Shown here: positions 38,901 to 53,900 of the stretch, one piece after another
How the letters are laid out: every line of letters begins with the position of its first letter
How positions within the stretch are numbered: the first letter of the stretch is position 1
DNA from: Colius striatus
Taxonomy: Eukaryota > Chordata > Aves > Coliiformes > Coliidae
Assembly: GCF_028858725.1 (NCBI RefSeq)
Contig: NC_084761.1
Coordinates: 25,202,501 to 25,266,500 of the forward strand
Length of the DNA stretch: 64,000 nucleotides
Direction: 5' to 3'
Notes under the pieces: generated by a model
The model's database searches: none
The model's input: the letters and a program-made list of their open reading frames with translations, nothing else
What the model was told of the DNA's origin: nothing
Translations under genes and position numbers: made by a program

Positions 38901-41900
38901 CTGAAGGTGTCCAGTGGCTCTAGCCAGCCATTTTCAATGTAACAAGACCAAGTCCAAATCAGCTGATGAGCCTGATGTTTCCTGTAAAAGATTTATAGTC
39001 TGACAAACTTACAATGAACTCCAAGTAAAGGTTATGAACTGTTTGTCCCAGATCTACGTTCCCCAAACCTTTTGAAGATGCTTAGTCATACAGTATCCTG
39101 TTGGCATTTGCAGTGAAAGAAAAAATTAAGAACAAAAAACAGAGGAATTGTAGTTGGGGGAGATGCAAAGTGACATATGGAAAACAGGTAAATACCTTCA
39201 TGGAATAATACAGAGTCTCAGCAAAATAGGCAGGCACGCTTCGGATGCATTTCACTGAAAAAAAAGGCAAGGATTAAATTACTGATTGTTACTCAATATA
39301 GGACAATCTTTCACTGTCAAGGTGTGTGTAACTGGGTCATTCTCCACAGTGTGAACAATTAAGTACACAGCTGTCAGCTAGTCGGTTCTTCTGCTACAAC
39401 TCTTTGGATTCTAGGAGTTAGAATATACCATATATTTCTAATAGAAAAGAGACTCCCTTAATCAAATTCTACTCTCAGTTACAAATCTACTATAACATTG
39501 TCCTAAATGAGATGCAAGCAATACAAAAGAAGGCAGAGTTTTGTCTCAATTTCTGATAGAGGTGCTTATGACCAAACAGAACGTAGTTTCACCCCCTTGC
39601 CCAAGTCCCCTCACCCTCCCATCTATTAAAGGTAAAATTAAGGGCTATTCTCTAGATAAAAGATAGGTTTCAGATGATAGACTTTAGAGAGGAACCACAT
39701 TTTCATACCACCACAACCACAATTTAAGGAGGCCTGGGAATAAGTGAAGGAGAGTTCTAGATCTATTAAGATTCAATTACCAACTGCCAAAAGCAGCTTC
39801 TCCAAATCACCAGAGGTTTCACGGTCAATGGTCTCTTCAATTTGAAAGCCAGAAATAGTCATGTACTTGTCAAACACTGAAAAACAGAAAGTGAGCTTAG
39901 TCACATGTACAGCCAGCATTTCTCCCAGTGTCCTCCTCAGTACACGTTAATGCCATCTGTATCTCTCTTTATATTTGAACTACCCAGAGTTCAAATGTTA
40001 TGATCCACTCATTCTTCTTCCTCTCCTGTTTCAAATATTTCCTACCAAATTGCTACTACACAGCACATTGCTGTAGCTGGGGAGAAACAAACCCAGGCAC
40101 CAGGACATGCTGGGGGACAAATAGCTGGAAAGCAGCTTTCCACAAAAGGAGCTAAAGGCCCTGGCGGACACCAAGTTAAACATGAGGCAGAAGTTTGTCC
40201 TTGTGGCAATGGTGGCTGCATGAGGAGTGTTACCAGGAGGCTGTGGGAGGTGGTCCTTTCCTATCTATTCAGCATTGGTGAAGCCATACCTGGAGCATAG
40301 GGCCCAGTTCTAGGCTTGCCAGAACAAACAAGACATGGAACAACCAAAGTGAATCAAATGAATGGCCACTAAGATGATGAAGGGACTGGAGCATCTCTCC
40401 TGTGAGAAAAGGCTGAGAGAGCTGGGACCGTGCAGCCTGGAGAAGAGAAGCCCCAAGGGATAAGCCCCAAAGGATAACTTCACCAGTGTGTACAAATATG
40501 TGAATGGAAGGCATGAAGAAGACGGACCCAGGCTCTTTTCAGTGCTGCCCAGTGCCAGGACAAGAAGCAATGAGCACAGGAGGTTTTGTCTGAACATCAG
40601 GCAACACTTTTCTTGTACAGGTGACACAGTACTGGCACAGGTGGTCAAGGAAGTGTGAAGTACTTGGAGATGTGTGATAGCTGTCTGCACGTGGTCCTGG
40701 GTAGCCTGCCATAGATAAGCCTTGCTCAAGCAGGTTTGGACAAGATCACCTCGAGAGGTCACTTCCAACCTCAACCACTATGTGACTCTGGCAACACATC
40801 CACTGAAAGGGTACAGGGAAAAAAGAGGAAAAGGAGAAGGAAGGAAGTTCTAGGAAATAATAAGCATTTTCCCCCAGAGTGCAGCTATCATTTAGCCTGA
40901 ATCTAAGATCTTGTCTAATCTGGGCTACTACATCAAATTAACTTCACACAAATTGGCCTATTGGCAGTGTGTTGCAGTCTGTGTTCACGAATATCCACAA
41001 AACCTGAGCATTCTGTGAAATCTTATGTTTCTATCATGCTAAGTAAACGTTGGGTGCACCAAAATAAACTTTAAAGGTTACTTTAATGCAAATAATGATA
41101 AAAAAACTACACTGTAAAATAACAAATCAATTTACCTTTGAAAATCCAAATAAATCCAAAGATTCAAAAAGGAAAACAAAAAGACTGGTGAACCAAAACA
41201 AAACTTACTGGTCATTATTTGCCCTGTCCTACACAGCTCAGTAAAACAGACTTATAAACAGTTAAAGAGCAGGGGAAAATATTATTGTCTCTTTATTAGC
41301 AACTAATAAAGTATGCACCTATAAAAGGGTCGATCTTTTCAGGGCTGGATATCCGTCAGATTATGATGAGTCATAACAGGACTGTCTGCATCAATTCTAT
41401 TGCCATTATCTCTTTCAAAAGGGAAAAAAAAATTAATAAGCATGTAGAAATAGCCCAGCTGTGTCTCAGATCTATTGCATCGTTCAAGCAGGATATCATC
41501 TGCACTTCAATCAGGAGATCACCACTGCTAGGGGAGAACTAAATTACAGAAAACAAACTAAAACGTATTAAGTAGAAGGAAGAGGTGATTAAAGATGTCT
41601 TGGCTTGACAAATGTGGTACCAGAAGCAATTTTTCTACCATTTCTACCACCAAGGGGGTAATACTGAGACTTCAAGCAGAGATTTTCAAGCACATATGAA
41701 CCATACTACCTACCCCTCCTTAAATGGGAAACACTTCGGGTTCCCAAGATGGTGATGAACTTTTCTTCATCTGTTCCCCATTTCAGCTCCCCAGCTCTAA
41801 ACAAAACCTGTTGTAAATTCAAGAGATCAAATCAGCAGCATTTGTTATGTGTCCATGCACTGTCGAAAACCTGTATTTTTCTTGCGCTAAGGAGCCTTAA

Positions 41901-44900
41901 ACTTACTAACAAGCTATAGCTAGAGAGGAAAAAGAAATGAAATAAAATTGTCAAGTACTGAACTGACCTTAGAAAGACACAACTGATAAATTCAGAAGTT
42001 GACTCTGAAAGCACTTCCATGAGTAATACTGCTTAAGGCCCTAAAACTAACTGTGCCAATAGTCCCTTCCATAAGCCTGAAGTTTTCTGAAACTAATAGT
42101 TTTCTGATAATGCAAGAAATAAAATCTATTCTCAATACTGCTTTTTCTGCCTTTTTTTTTCTCCTTCTCCTTTTCCAAGTCAGACTAGCAAAGTTTCATT
42201 ATGTGATGACTCATTATGAATGGGAAGATCAGGCTAACTTGGCCCAGAAGATTTTCCAAAAAGGATCGAAGATGGTTTTAAGCTCTTGGAAACAGGATTT
42301 GAGGGCCACTAAATTCTCAGTTATATGAAACCAGATTTTAATGATTTAATTGTTTTAACACATTCACTGCTCTTTAGGCTGTCTTTATCCAACACAGGCA
42401 ATGGTCAGGCCATTAGCAACATTTAGAGAACACACAGTGAACCTTAATGATTTCTCTCTCACATTTAAATTCTAGCTGTATACTCTTTTTTGCAAGGTAA
42501 CCTGTAGAAATGTCCAAAAAACACATATTTCACTCACCTGAGCATCCTGCTCAACAAGACCTTCATCAACTCTGCCATCAGGATCTCTATTTGCCTACAA
42601 AGGATTTTTTAAAGTTTTTAAACTGAAGGATAAACTGATGCAACTTTTGTTGCATTAAAACAACTTATCTGCTATATTGAACCCATACGAGTTACTATAT
42701 GAAGTCAAGCTCTAATGCATCGTTTCCAAAATCACCTTATTTTTCCATTCCTCTTGCACATGTCTTTATGAAATAAATGTTCTCTTCTCCTATTGCCTTC
42801 AAATTCCCACATAGCAGGCATTCTGCTACACTCATGAGCATTACAGAAGTTTTTTAATTCATCAATGTGGAAATGACTCACAACAAGACTGACCCTGCAA
42901 GGCAGAGGAAGTGACTCAGTTTCACAACCAATCCTGCCTCTCGCCAGGTCTATCTACAAGCTCGGCTTAGTAAGCAGAAAGTGACAAGTGACAAGTAGAC
43001 AGGAAAACAGAAGTGAAAATCACGCACACACACCTGAACACAGAGACACTGACCTGCAGCAGGACTACCAGCATTCTCTGAAAAAAGCCTGATGTTTCTC
43101 CTGTAATCTTGTCCTCCAAGTTAGCCTCATATTCTGCAAAACAGTAATACCCATTCACCATCTTACAGACTTCCTCACTATTGTGAGGAGGAAGCATGCA
43201 AAAGCAAAAAGTTAATTTGACACACAGCTTGTAGAATCATTCCTCACAAATGGCTTTAATAAGTAGGACATACTCTGCTTTCACTTATAACCTACCATCA
43301 TTACAAAAGAGGTGAAAAGATAGCATCTCACACCAATTACCAGGAGCAGATTACTCAATATTTTTATATACAAGGTGATATGCACAGGTTCAATTCTTCA
43401 AGGAACTAAAGAGCATACAGATCTGGAGTTATGCTGAAACATGGCAGTCTCACAGTCGTACAATGGTGAGCCCAGAAAAGTACAGTACTAAAAAATTTTG
43501 CCCTTGCAGATTCATTTTGCCTCAAACTTTCTTAAGATGTGATAATTTCCTATGTGGCAGGAATCCGCATAGAGGTATAATGCATTGGATTGAACGCTGC
43601 CTTAAAAAAAACAACTCCACAATCACTGGGTAAAAGCATACACTCCTGTGGACAACCAAAAAGCTGTACTTGCTTTAGCACCTATGCATTTGAAAAGAGC
43701 ATTGAGCAAAAGAAAAAAAAATATCATCACTTGTGCTTTTTTCCATGTGATACCAGTTTTCTAGTTTCCAATTATTAAAAATCTGCTTCCAGTGAAAGGG
43801 ATTAAGGTAACGGGTGAGGGAAAGGCATTTGAATGAACTCTTACTATAAAGCACAAAACACCACAACCTGCAGTCACAGACACAAAATAATAACTATTTT
43901 AGTTTACAATCCAAACTCTTATGTTTTTTTTAATACAAAGTTTTGCAACACAGCAGAATGAAATCTCACTCACTGGGCACATCTATCAGTTCACAGATAG
44001 ACTTTATTTGAAAGATAAGCTAAAATCATTTAAGAGAACTGAACGGAGAACCTAGAATTTTACTTTATACAGAACTTTACCTTGCAGATAAACCTGTTTA
44101 ATGTTCTGTACTTCTGCAGGTGTTCTGGAGGCGAGAATTTCAGTCAACACTTTCTCGTTGGTTCCTGCTCCCTGCAGGGATGCAAGTATAAAGCAGTTGA
44201 TGGAATAACAAAAGGAAAACAAGAATTTCCTTAGAAAATCAAAAGCAAGCATCAGCTTATACACTTGGACCAAATAAAGAAAAAATGTTTTCTTCTGTAT
44301 ATATTGTGGGAGTTTTGGAAATATTTTCCTTCCAGTTCTGGCTTGATTGTTTTAAAATGCCATCCAACACAGACCACAGGCTCACTGTGGCAGGATTCTG
44401 ATGAGCCTTTCCACGTTCAAGCACCCTCAGACATGCCCCAGTCACTATTACAGCCAATGACATCAAGAGAGTAACAGTTTCCATTCTAGCTCTAGTGCGG
44501 GTACTGTCTTTCATCGAGTAGTACACAGAAGAATATAGAGTTCTCCAGCAATGATCTTTACCCTTCTATGAATTGTTCTATGTCAAATCCAGCCTCTCTT
44601 CAATTGCAAACGCACAGATTTCACAACAGTTGCTAACTCAGGCAGTTTAAGCTGCCGCACTCCAACTACAGGAGGCACAACAAGCATTCTTCACTTTCAA
44701 AAGGATAAAAGTTGCAAAAGCCAAGCCAATATCTCGTTTCCACAAGCCTGAGTCTACTTTGCCTGTAAGAATAAGACATTGCTCTTTACACTTTCAAGAG
44801 GGTAATTGCACAAAAGCAACACTGAAATACAATACTGTGTACTTTTTCCTTCAGCATGTGAAGGAAACTGCATACAAATACATCCTAAATACAAATCTGT

Positions 44901-47900
44901 CGGGTTACATATAATCATTTTCAAAATACAGATTGTTTCAAGAATTTGCCTACCAAACAAGTGAGGCGGGCACAGCAATTTTAGTCCCAACTTAAGTAGC
45001 AGCAGTGAAAATTGATAGGACATTCTTCAGTACAGAATTAGTGCACTTAGGTGAGTTGTTGTCTTGCACTGAAGCCTCGGCTATTGCATCTTCTTTACTG
45101 TTGTTATCCACCTGAGCAGAATTGTAGCTAGTATTGACATCTTTTCCTTTGCAGACACAGCCTTTGAAATCCTGTGATCTCATGTTTGATATCATTCTTT
45201 GTAAATGAGAAGAACAAAACCCCTCTTGTTTCGCTTATTTGTTCCATCATTTCCCTGTCGGTCTTTGACTCCAAAGTCAACAAGAATAGCTTGGGAATAC
45301 ATTTGGTCAACAAGGCCTTTATCAGTTTCTTTGTCAGGTGCCATCTCCCCTTCCCCCACTGTATATGAAGACATGACAGAAAATTTCCAGGATTAAAGTT
45401 TCTGTTTTCCAAGATACTATTTGCTAGGTCATGGGTTCATGAGCTGTAGTTTGCACAGTTGATTAAAACCTACATATTAACCAGCTGGTCATTAACGATC
45501 TTGGGACTTTATGTGTAAGCATCACCAAACCAAGCACTACCTGACACTAGTCAAGTTCAATGTCCTCTACTTTATTCAAGGCGATTAACCCAGGGACAAT
45601 CAATTCCTGAATTTCCACAGGCTGATGACATCAGACAAGTGTGACAGAGGGGAGGAAAAAAAAAAAAGGGGGATCACACAGAAGAAAACACACTCAAATA
45701 TCTACACATAGAGACTGTAAATTGTCCGTTTACCTGGCCTTCTCAGAACGGCATTACATTCCTTCAGCTAAAGAGGAATGCTTTACAGGTAACACTGTCA
45801 AGGCTCTCAGCTCTTCCCTCTGTATTACCAGAGGCAGCTTTTAGAACATATCAATTACACTCATAATACTTGCTCATAATTTTGGTGAAGAGCAGTTCAC
45901 ACAAGTATACTAGCTCATCAATTTTGGAGTTGCACTGTAATCAGTCAGGGGCAGAACACTATCTTAAATAACAGTCAAGGAGAGACAAACAGCATCACGC
46001 CTTCATGAAATGCCTGTAACTAATTTGCAGCCTATGCACACAGCTGTATAGCTATAAAATCTAGCTTGCTCACAGCAGAAAAAACTACTGTCCACTGGAC
46101 CTCAGCACTGCACTTTACCAGAAAAAAGAATTTAAAAGCAACAAGCACATCATTGCATTTACGTCAGAAGGAAGAAGTCATGCTATGCAGATTTTAATCT
46201 GCTTCTACAGGGACACTGTTCTCTTAAGATTACCCAGTTTCTCATGAAAATTATTTCACATAAAACCTGACACAAATTAGATTTCTAAACTACCTCTAAT
46301 GGGTTATTAGGATGAATAAGAAACCAGGCAAAACCATGGTATTAGCAATAACAGCAGCTGCTAGCATAACATTCCTAACTTTTAAAAAATGGCTACTTTT
46401 ATTAATATTTCCCTTACTCACCAGAAGCTGATTCCTAAAAAAACAGTTGAGGAGCAACAAACACTTCATACAATGTATTCATTCCCTTCCCTCGTTCCTC
46501 TTACCTTGATGGCATGCTTCAGTGCATGAGCATCAAAAATATATGTTGGTCTCATCAAAGACACCATCAGTGTTTCAAATTTGCCGGTGAGTTCTGATTT
46601 CAGGTCATCTACAAGATCCTAATGCAGAACAAACAGTGCTGTAATGAACAAGAACTAACCACTTTAACTGGATGCATGTGTGTCTGCAAGCTAGAAGACT
46701 TGAGACACACCAAAAAGGGGACAGGGCTCCTTTTGTTTTAATTGGTACCTGAACTGAAACAAATGTAGCCAAATAAGACAGAAGAAAAGGATACATAGGC
46801 ATTTAGAAAATCTGAAACATATTGTAACTTTTTTTTCTCCAATATAGAAATTAAAACCTAGTTGTTCACCTGTTATTAGACACAAAGGTTAGCCAGTCAG
46901 AATACTAAAGGATCTAAGATAGAAGCTGTTTTTGCTTTGAACTCGCTCATGGCTTTATCTACCAACATCCTTGGGTTTGTTCTCTCTTGCTATATTAGGC
47001 TGCTTTATTTCTGTCCCATTTTCTAGCTCTAGTAAATTTGTTTCCTGCTATGACCTCACATTGCAGACCTTGCATCAAAATAAGAGGTCAGTACTTGAAG
47101 CATACTAAAAAGAAACTATAGAAGCTTTTGCACAAAAACCCATCTAAGACATGTTAGACCAAAATACAGGGGAAAAAATGAGTCACTTTCTTGCACTAAA
47201 TGAAAAGCATTATCCTAACCCAGCCAGTAAATAAGGATGTGGCAAGGTGGGACAGAGGGAGAGACGGAGGCAAAATTAGATTTTCTTCAAAGGATCTTTT
47301 ACAGGGAGCATGATGAATGTGCCTCACATCCTAGGCCACATTCAGCTCCTTTCTAGAGGTATTTTTCTTCTTCTCACCCTGCCAAACAAGGTTTTAAAGG
47401 CAGACGCAATTTCTTGACGCTGAGCATTGTTTCTGCTGGTAAGGATCTTCAGAATAGTTTCTTCATCAGTCCCTGAAGTTATAAAGAACAAAGAGTTACA
47501 AACACACTCTAAAAACCAAACAGCAGTGGCACATATTCAAAAGCCAATGAAAGACGTTTTGAAAATAACAGCCTACCGACAAACAGCAGAAGCATTTAAG
47601 TAACAAATGTCACCATACCCCAAGCTGAACCGCTAGGTTTGGCATTCTGCTGTTGCAAAATTATGACTGGAGGACCCAAGTATTGTTTGTTCTCCATCAG
47701 TGCTGTTCCAGACACTACTCCCTGTACTCCAAGCCCCATGTGTAACATTTAGTCACAGTCTATATTTTGGGCTCACCAAGGGATTTACTTTAGAATAAAC
47801 AATCTGCCAACACCCTGCAAAACCCAGTTCAGGAACCCCAAATAGCCCAGAGCTCAGAAGTGCAGAGCTATTATACAGTTTACACAGTTATCATGCCAGC

Positions 47901-50900
47901 CCTCACAGCACAACATCTGACCTGCCCTACTGAATTTGCCAATAGGCTGAGGTGTATTATGTTTCCCTTCTTCCCTTCCTTCCCCCTCTTCCCCTAGGCA
48001 GCTTCAAAGTAGCAAATTGGGAAGTTTTGGAGCAGAAAGCTAGCATGAGTTTACAGACCACTTGTCAGTCTACATTCATTCCGAGCGCTTGTATTCTCTG
48101 TTCACAGTAACAGTCACTGTGCTTACGCACTTCCAGACCAAGGGGGCTGTCGCATGTTTTCCAAGCACAGAGCTTTTATTGTACCACCATAACTCTCCAC
48201 AGTTGTTGCCTGTAAATTCAGTCTAGCTTACTGTGCAGTAAAACTCTGTGTTCAAAGAAGCCTGGGGTGTATCATATTTTAATGGGCAATGTGCAAACCA
48301 ACTTCTTTTTCCCTTATGCTAAGCTAAAATTAAATATCCTTGACAGCAGCTCAGTAAAAACTACGACATGCTCAGACTCGTGCAGGCCAGGGGTTGTCAT
48401 TCCATGGCATGTAGATGCACACCCTACCATCATCTGCTAACATTGTTTTTAAAAGGAGTTGAGAAAGGATGTTTTGAAAGGAGCGAGAGTCTTTTTCATA
48501 AAACAACTTATGCTTACCCATTCCCTTCATGGCCTTACGAAGCGCTTCTGCATCAGCTCTGGCGTCAAAAGGAGAGAAGGCTGTCACGGTGCCTCTAGTG
48601 TACTGGAGGAGGAAAAAAGGGGTGGTAGGAAAAGGGAAAAAAAGCAATGAAATAGCAGAGAGCATCTTTCAGTTCTGCATACATGAGATCCGAATAAATT
48701 TGAATCCCCGATCAGAAAGATGATGGTTTACAAATATGTAAAGGGCAGATGTCAGGAGGATGGAGCCAGGCTCCTTTCAGTCATGTCCAATGACAGGACA
48801 AGGGGCATTGGGTACAGGCTGGAACATAAGAGGTTCCAAAGAAACATAAGGAAAAACTCTTCACTGTGAGGGTAACAGAGCACTGGAATGGGTTGCCCAG
48901 ATGGGTTGTTGAGTCTACTTCTCTGGAGACACTCAAAACTCACCTGAATGAGTTCCTGTGACCTACTCTAGGTGGTCCTGCTCTGGCAGGGGGGTTGGAC
49001 TAGATGATATTTTGAGGTGCCTTCCAATCCTTAAGATTATGTGTAAATATCAGTCTGTGGGTATTTAAGCACAGCTCACTCAAAAGGTACTACTGGGGTT
49101 TCAGTCAGCAGCACATCAGCTAAGTTTAGGTGTATTTACATAACGGTAGTTTACAGGATTGGTATTTACAACGCTGAAGCCTGAAGGCAGGAAAATGACT
49201 AAGAAATTATCATTTGTTCAAGTTACTTGGGAAATTAATTGCACAAACTATGTATGCTAGAAAAGCTGCAGAAAGATCCAAGACACAGAAATATGAACAT
49301 CTCAAGCAAAACCCACTGGACCTCTCAACCAGTACCAGACTGAATTTTCCAATCATGTTGTAAATGAGATCTACTGAACTCTACAACAGCTTTCAATTTA
49401 TCAACACATTTCTTTTGACATAAGCAACTTCTTACTCAAGTGATTTAGCTACCTTTCTCATAGCAATTTGCAGCTAAAAAGAAATAACAGCTCAAACATA
49501 AGGAGAAAAGATCAGTCTGTCCAAAGACAAAAATAATTCTACTAGTTTTCCATGGAATGTTGCTCTTCAGAGACCTTCTCTTTGGGCCAAACACAAAAGG
49601 ATATAAATAAAGGCAATACTTTTCCATATGACAGTTCAAAAACTTATACTTGCATAGTACAGTAATTAATTTACACACTAGAAAAGTTGGGCAATGGCCA
49701 AAAGGGAAAACATCTGGGTTTTGGGAACAGGGAAGTTTTCCTAACAGCTGAAGAAGGAGAACTTCTTGTAAGCACTGCTGTACAAAAGCAGTAATCAGTA
49801 TAGGCAGGGCATTTTTCTGCTCTCAAGAAAAAGTATGAAAGAAGTGCCAAGACACCTACTGAAACTGTCCCCATATAATTTCACAGCCAGCACAGCTTTT
49901 TGGCCACGGTGATATGGCATTTTCCCTGAGTTAGAATTCTCAGCCACACAGTGCCTCGGCTTCAAGTCAATGTACTCATCTAAGACAGGTCAGCCAAAGG
50001 AGCACAGAGGGAAAAGAGCAGGCGAGCACTAACCAGAAACTACCCTCAGGCACTGCTGCATCTCAAGCCACCTGGTTGTTATTGCCTTTGGAGACTTCCT
50101 ACCCCTCCCACTGCACAAGCAGTAATGAGTTAGGTTTATCTCTGCTGTATTTCAGCAGAACACGAAGTATCCTGGTGTTTAATAGCAACAGCAAACTTCT
50201 TCCAGTACACTTCAGAGGCACAGCAATTCCACAGAAGCATGCTGTTTTTCCCATTACTCTTAAGATTTTAGGTAGTGCTTCAAATTTAGGCACAGCAATA
50301 TGTACTTGCTGTCATTTTCCTAGCTAATTCCAAAGGCTATTATGAAAAATCCCAAGGATTTGGGACTCAATTTTATTATTTTAATTTGATAAAACAGATA
50401 AAGTCTGAAAAGCCTCTGTATTCCTTCTCCTGCCTCATTACCATGCCAGTCAGCACGGGGTTATTCAAAAGCATATTTCCTGCTGTTTTGTTTCATATCA
50501 CCTTAACATAACTCATATTATAGTACTACCACAATTCTCCTTTGCAAATGACCAATGGTCAACAAGTCTCAGAGGAAATCGCTATCAATCTTTCAGTTAA
50601 AAGGTTTCCTCTGCTTATCTTGTTAGAGGCAAGTAGAATTCCCCTTCACAATTCCTACATCTTGTGACAATGTCTCAATATTCCTCTGTAGATGTTTTAG
50701 ACAACATATATGTGGACATTAAATGGTAGATGTAATCTGTCTCTGCATCATCCTTCTTGTTTTGGTTCACTAAGAAGGATCCTTCCACAGCTCTTTTCCA
50801 GTGCGGAAAACATCATCTACTAAGCTTGATGAACAGTTCCTGAAATTCTCCTGGTGCAGCTGTAGTCTAAAACACTTTTCTTGATGTCTGAGCACCATTT

Positions 50901-53900
50901 GCAAACATTCCCCTCTGAAGCATGGTATTTACTGAATTTTGGACACCTATCTGTCACAATCGCTCTCAATCGGTACTTAAGCTGCACCTAGCCTTCAAAC
51001 CAGAAATAGTGCTGCAGCTCTGCCATTCAGTATAACAAAAAATCCACGTCACCTAGGTACCACAAAGACAGCAGCTGATAGCAGAAACTCCAGCTACATT
51101 TACTGCCCTTGATACTTACAACATGCTGGCACAAACCATGAGCACAACCACAGCAGGGGCTGATAGTTAAAGGCAAGCTTGGATGCAGCTTTGCAGGCCC
51201 AAGGCCAACCTACAGACCAACTGCCTTCAACAGCCACACATGGGCAGATGTAACACTTGACAACAGTTGGCCCATCACAGGGAAATCCATCCCTAACTTT
51301 CACCACAGAAACTTACCCACTTACCCACCTTAGAGCACTGGAGCATGGCCTGGCAAGAAGTCCTCAGGCTCATCATGTTTAACAACCACAAATCCATCCA
51401 AAGCACCTCACCATCCAGAAGCACCCTTATTAGTTGTTCCAGTCCTAATTTCTCAGTGGAAAAATACCAATGGACAATGGCAGAAAGTTCTGCAGTGGCA
51501 GCAAACCCAGTCCATGGAAGGAAAAGCTGCCTCCTCCTTCCCAAACATGGCACCTTATGGCCAGAGAACGAGTACTCATTTTAAACCACCATCTCTGCCT
51601 GAACCACTGAAGTTTTAACAGTCATGGAGAGTTGAAACAGTAGCTATGAACCAGACATTTCTAAAACAAAAATAATAAATCCATACAAAAGAGTTGCTGA
51701 CAAATGCCAGCCACTCATTTATCAGACCACTCAGCTACAGTTTCAAATTGAGTTTAAACTTTATTGAAATAAACTGGTTCTTGCAAACAGATCACAGCAT
51801 CACAACTGCTATGCCATCTATCGGACCCAATATGAAAAATGATGAGCTGAAAGACAATTGAACTTTTCAAACGTTGTGACTTTTCATAGATGTAAATAAA
51901 TTACTGTGTTTTCACTACCTCTAGGAACCTTCCTTGCCATTTATGCAAGCAGATACACAATAACACTGTAGCCCCAACAGATAGTTTTTACTTCAGTTAC
52001 TAAGTTTCCCACTCAGTAGAGCCCAAAGGAGAACACAAACAGCCTTTGATATAGATCCTTCTGTAATCTGGAGCGACCCCATACTAAACTGCAACATTCT
52101 ACATTGGCCAGTAAAATATAAAAAGCAGCACAACACACAGGACCTCAACAGAAAGAGTATCACAAGACTGTAACACCCCAAAGCTACCCACATTCTTCTT
52201 TCTCTACATTCCCCAATGCACTGACTGTTGTTAAGCAATCCTGTACTGGAAGCGCAATTTGTGATTATGAACTAGAAATAAAACAGCAGCTTCCATTTTC
52301 TCCAGACATCTACCAATGATGCCTCTAGATAAACAAAATTAGCATGGAGAGGAAAGGCAGAGGAAAAAAAAGTAGTAAAAAGAGACAACTTCAATGCAAG
52401 AGATGGTCTTGACTTAGAATGTATGCCTCTCCAAATGAGGAAACGCACCTTCTCTGTTACTTTTATTTACTCTGTTCTAGCAAAAGTTTGCAGAAGCAGA
52501 AGACACAATCATAAACACAATTCTAAACAGCACCTCAAAGCTACATCAACTTCTCCCAAGAGACAACTTGGCTTCAAAACTTGATGTCACATGGCCACAT
52601 ATCCTGGCAACAGTATTATCTGTAAGATCAACAATAGCCACTTAATGAAGTTCCTTTTAATTTTTTCCACCAAGCACACAAAAAAATTCCCAACTCGAAA
52701 GGTCCCATATTTAGCTGCTGTTGAACACAAAGCATTCATTATCAGCAAACAAAAGGCCACATATCAAACTGATTCAGACTTCTTAACTGCCCTAGCTTTC
52801 TACCCAAGTTCTTACTAATCAAATTTCCCATAGAGTAAGAGTTAACCCTTTTTTTTTTTTTTTTACAATGCTGCTATTTAACAACAAAAGCAGCACCTCA
52901 TCAATTTGCTGGTGGAAAGTCCAGTGTTTATTGCCGAGAAGGTGGGTTTGTTTTTCAAAAATGGCCATCTGTTTACAAGTTGACCCAGAGAAACTGTGGA
53001 GTGGTAAGAATAGAAATGGAGAAGATGTTCCAGCACACAGGTTAATGAAAAGAGAAGGTGTGCTATTTTCAGAAGACAGAAGAGAGTCCAGAAAGTCATA
53101 TGCTAGAATTAAAGACTGCCTTAAGATTTCCTACACAAGAATAGCCATCTTCCTGGCAAACTGAAAGCCTTTGCAGTCATTGACGACCATGCAGAGATCC
53201 CAGTTCGAACTCTGCTTTAAAATTAACATCATGTAAGAAATAGATAAATTATTTCATGACATCCTTACCAAAATTTCAAAGGCAGCAGGATAAAAATTAC
53301 ATTGTGAGTGGATGAAGATAGGTACAGGGCTGGTGCAAATGCACAACTACAGAGACACCTCCACAAAACACCTAAGTTTAGCAATGCCTCAGATTTTCCA
53401 TTTAGATGGAAGTAGTAAGCTCTGCTCAGCAGACTATAGGCACATCTGCCCCACTAAATTTAAACTCTTGACAAAAACAGAATTACACAACATCTGTGTT
53501 GAACTCTGAGTCACTATACCATGGAGATAGCAGAGGGAGGAGAAAAAAAAAACAGAAGAGAAGGGGTGAGAGAGAGAGGGAGAAGAGCAAGTAACAGCAG
53601 CATAGGAACCAATTCAAGAACATTTGCAAAAATACTCAAAGAACTTGAGTTGCCCTCAACAAGAAATCTCAACAAAGCCAAAGAGCCACTAAGGACACAA
53701 TTCTGCAAGTGTTTGTGCTTTGGAAATGTGAGACACAATCCTCTGAAGTGCTACTAGAGCTGGCAATACCCTTCATGTCCTCCAAGTCACACGTGCACAT
53801 TGGCAGAACAGGAACTGGAGACTCGGTGCGCAGCAGCCACATCTTCACCAGCAGCACACAATTCTATCTTTTTGTAAAATACCCCCAACTTCCCGTTCAG

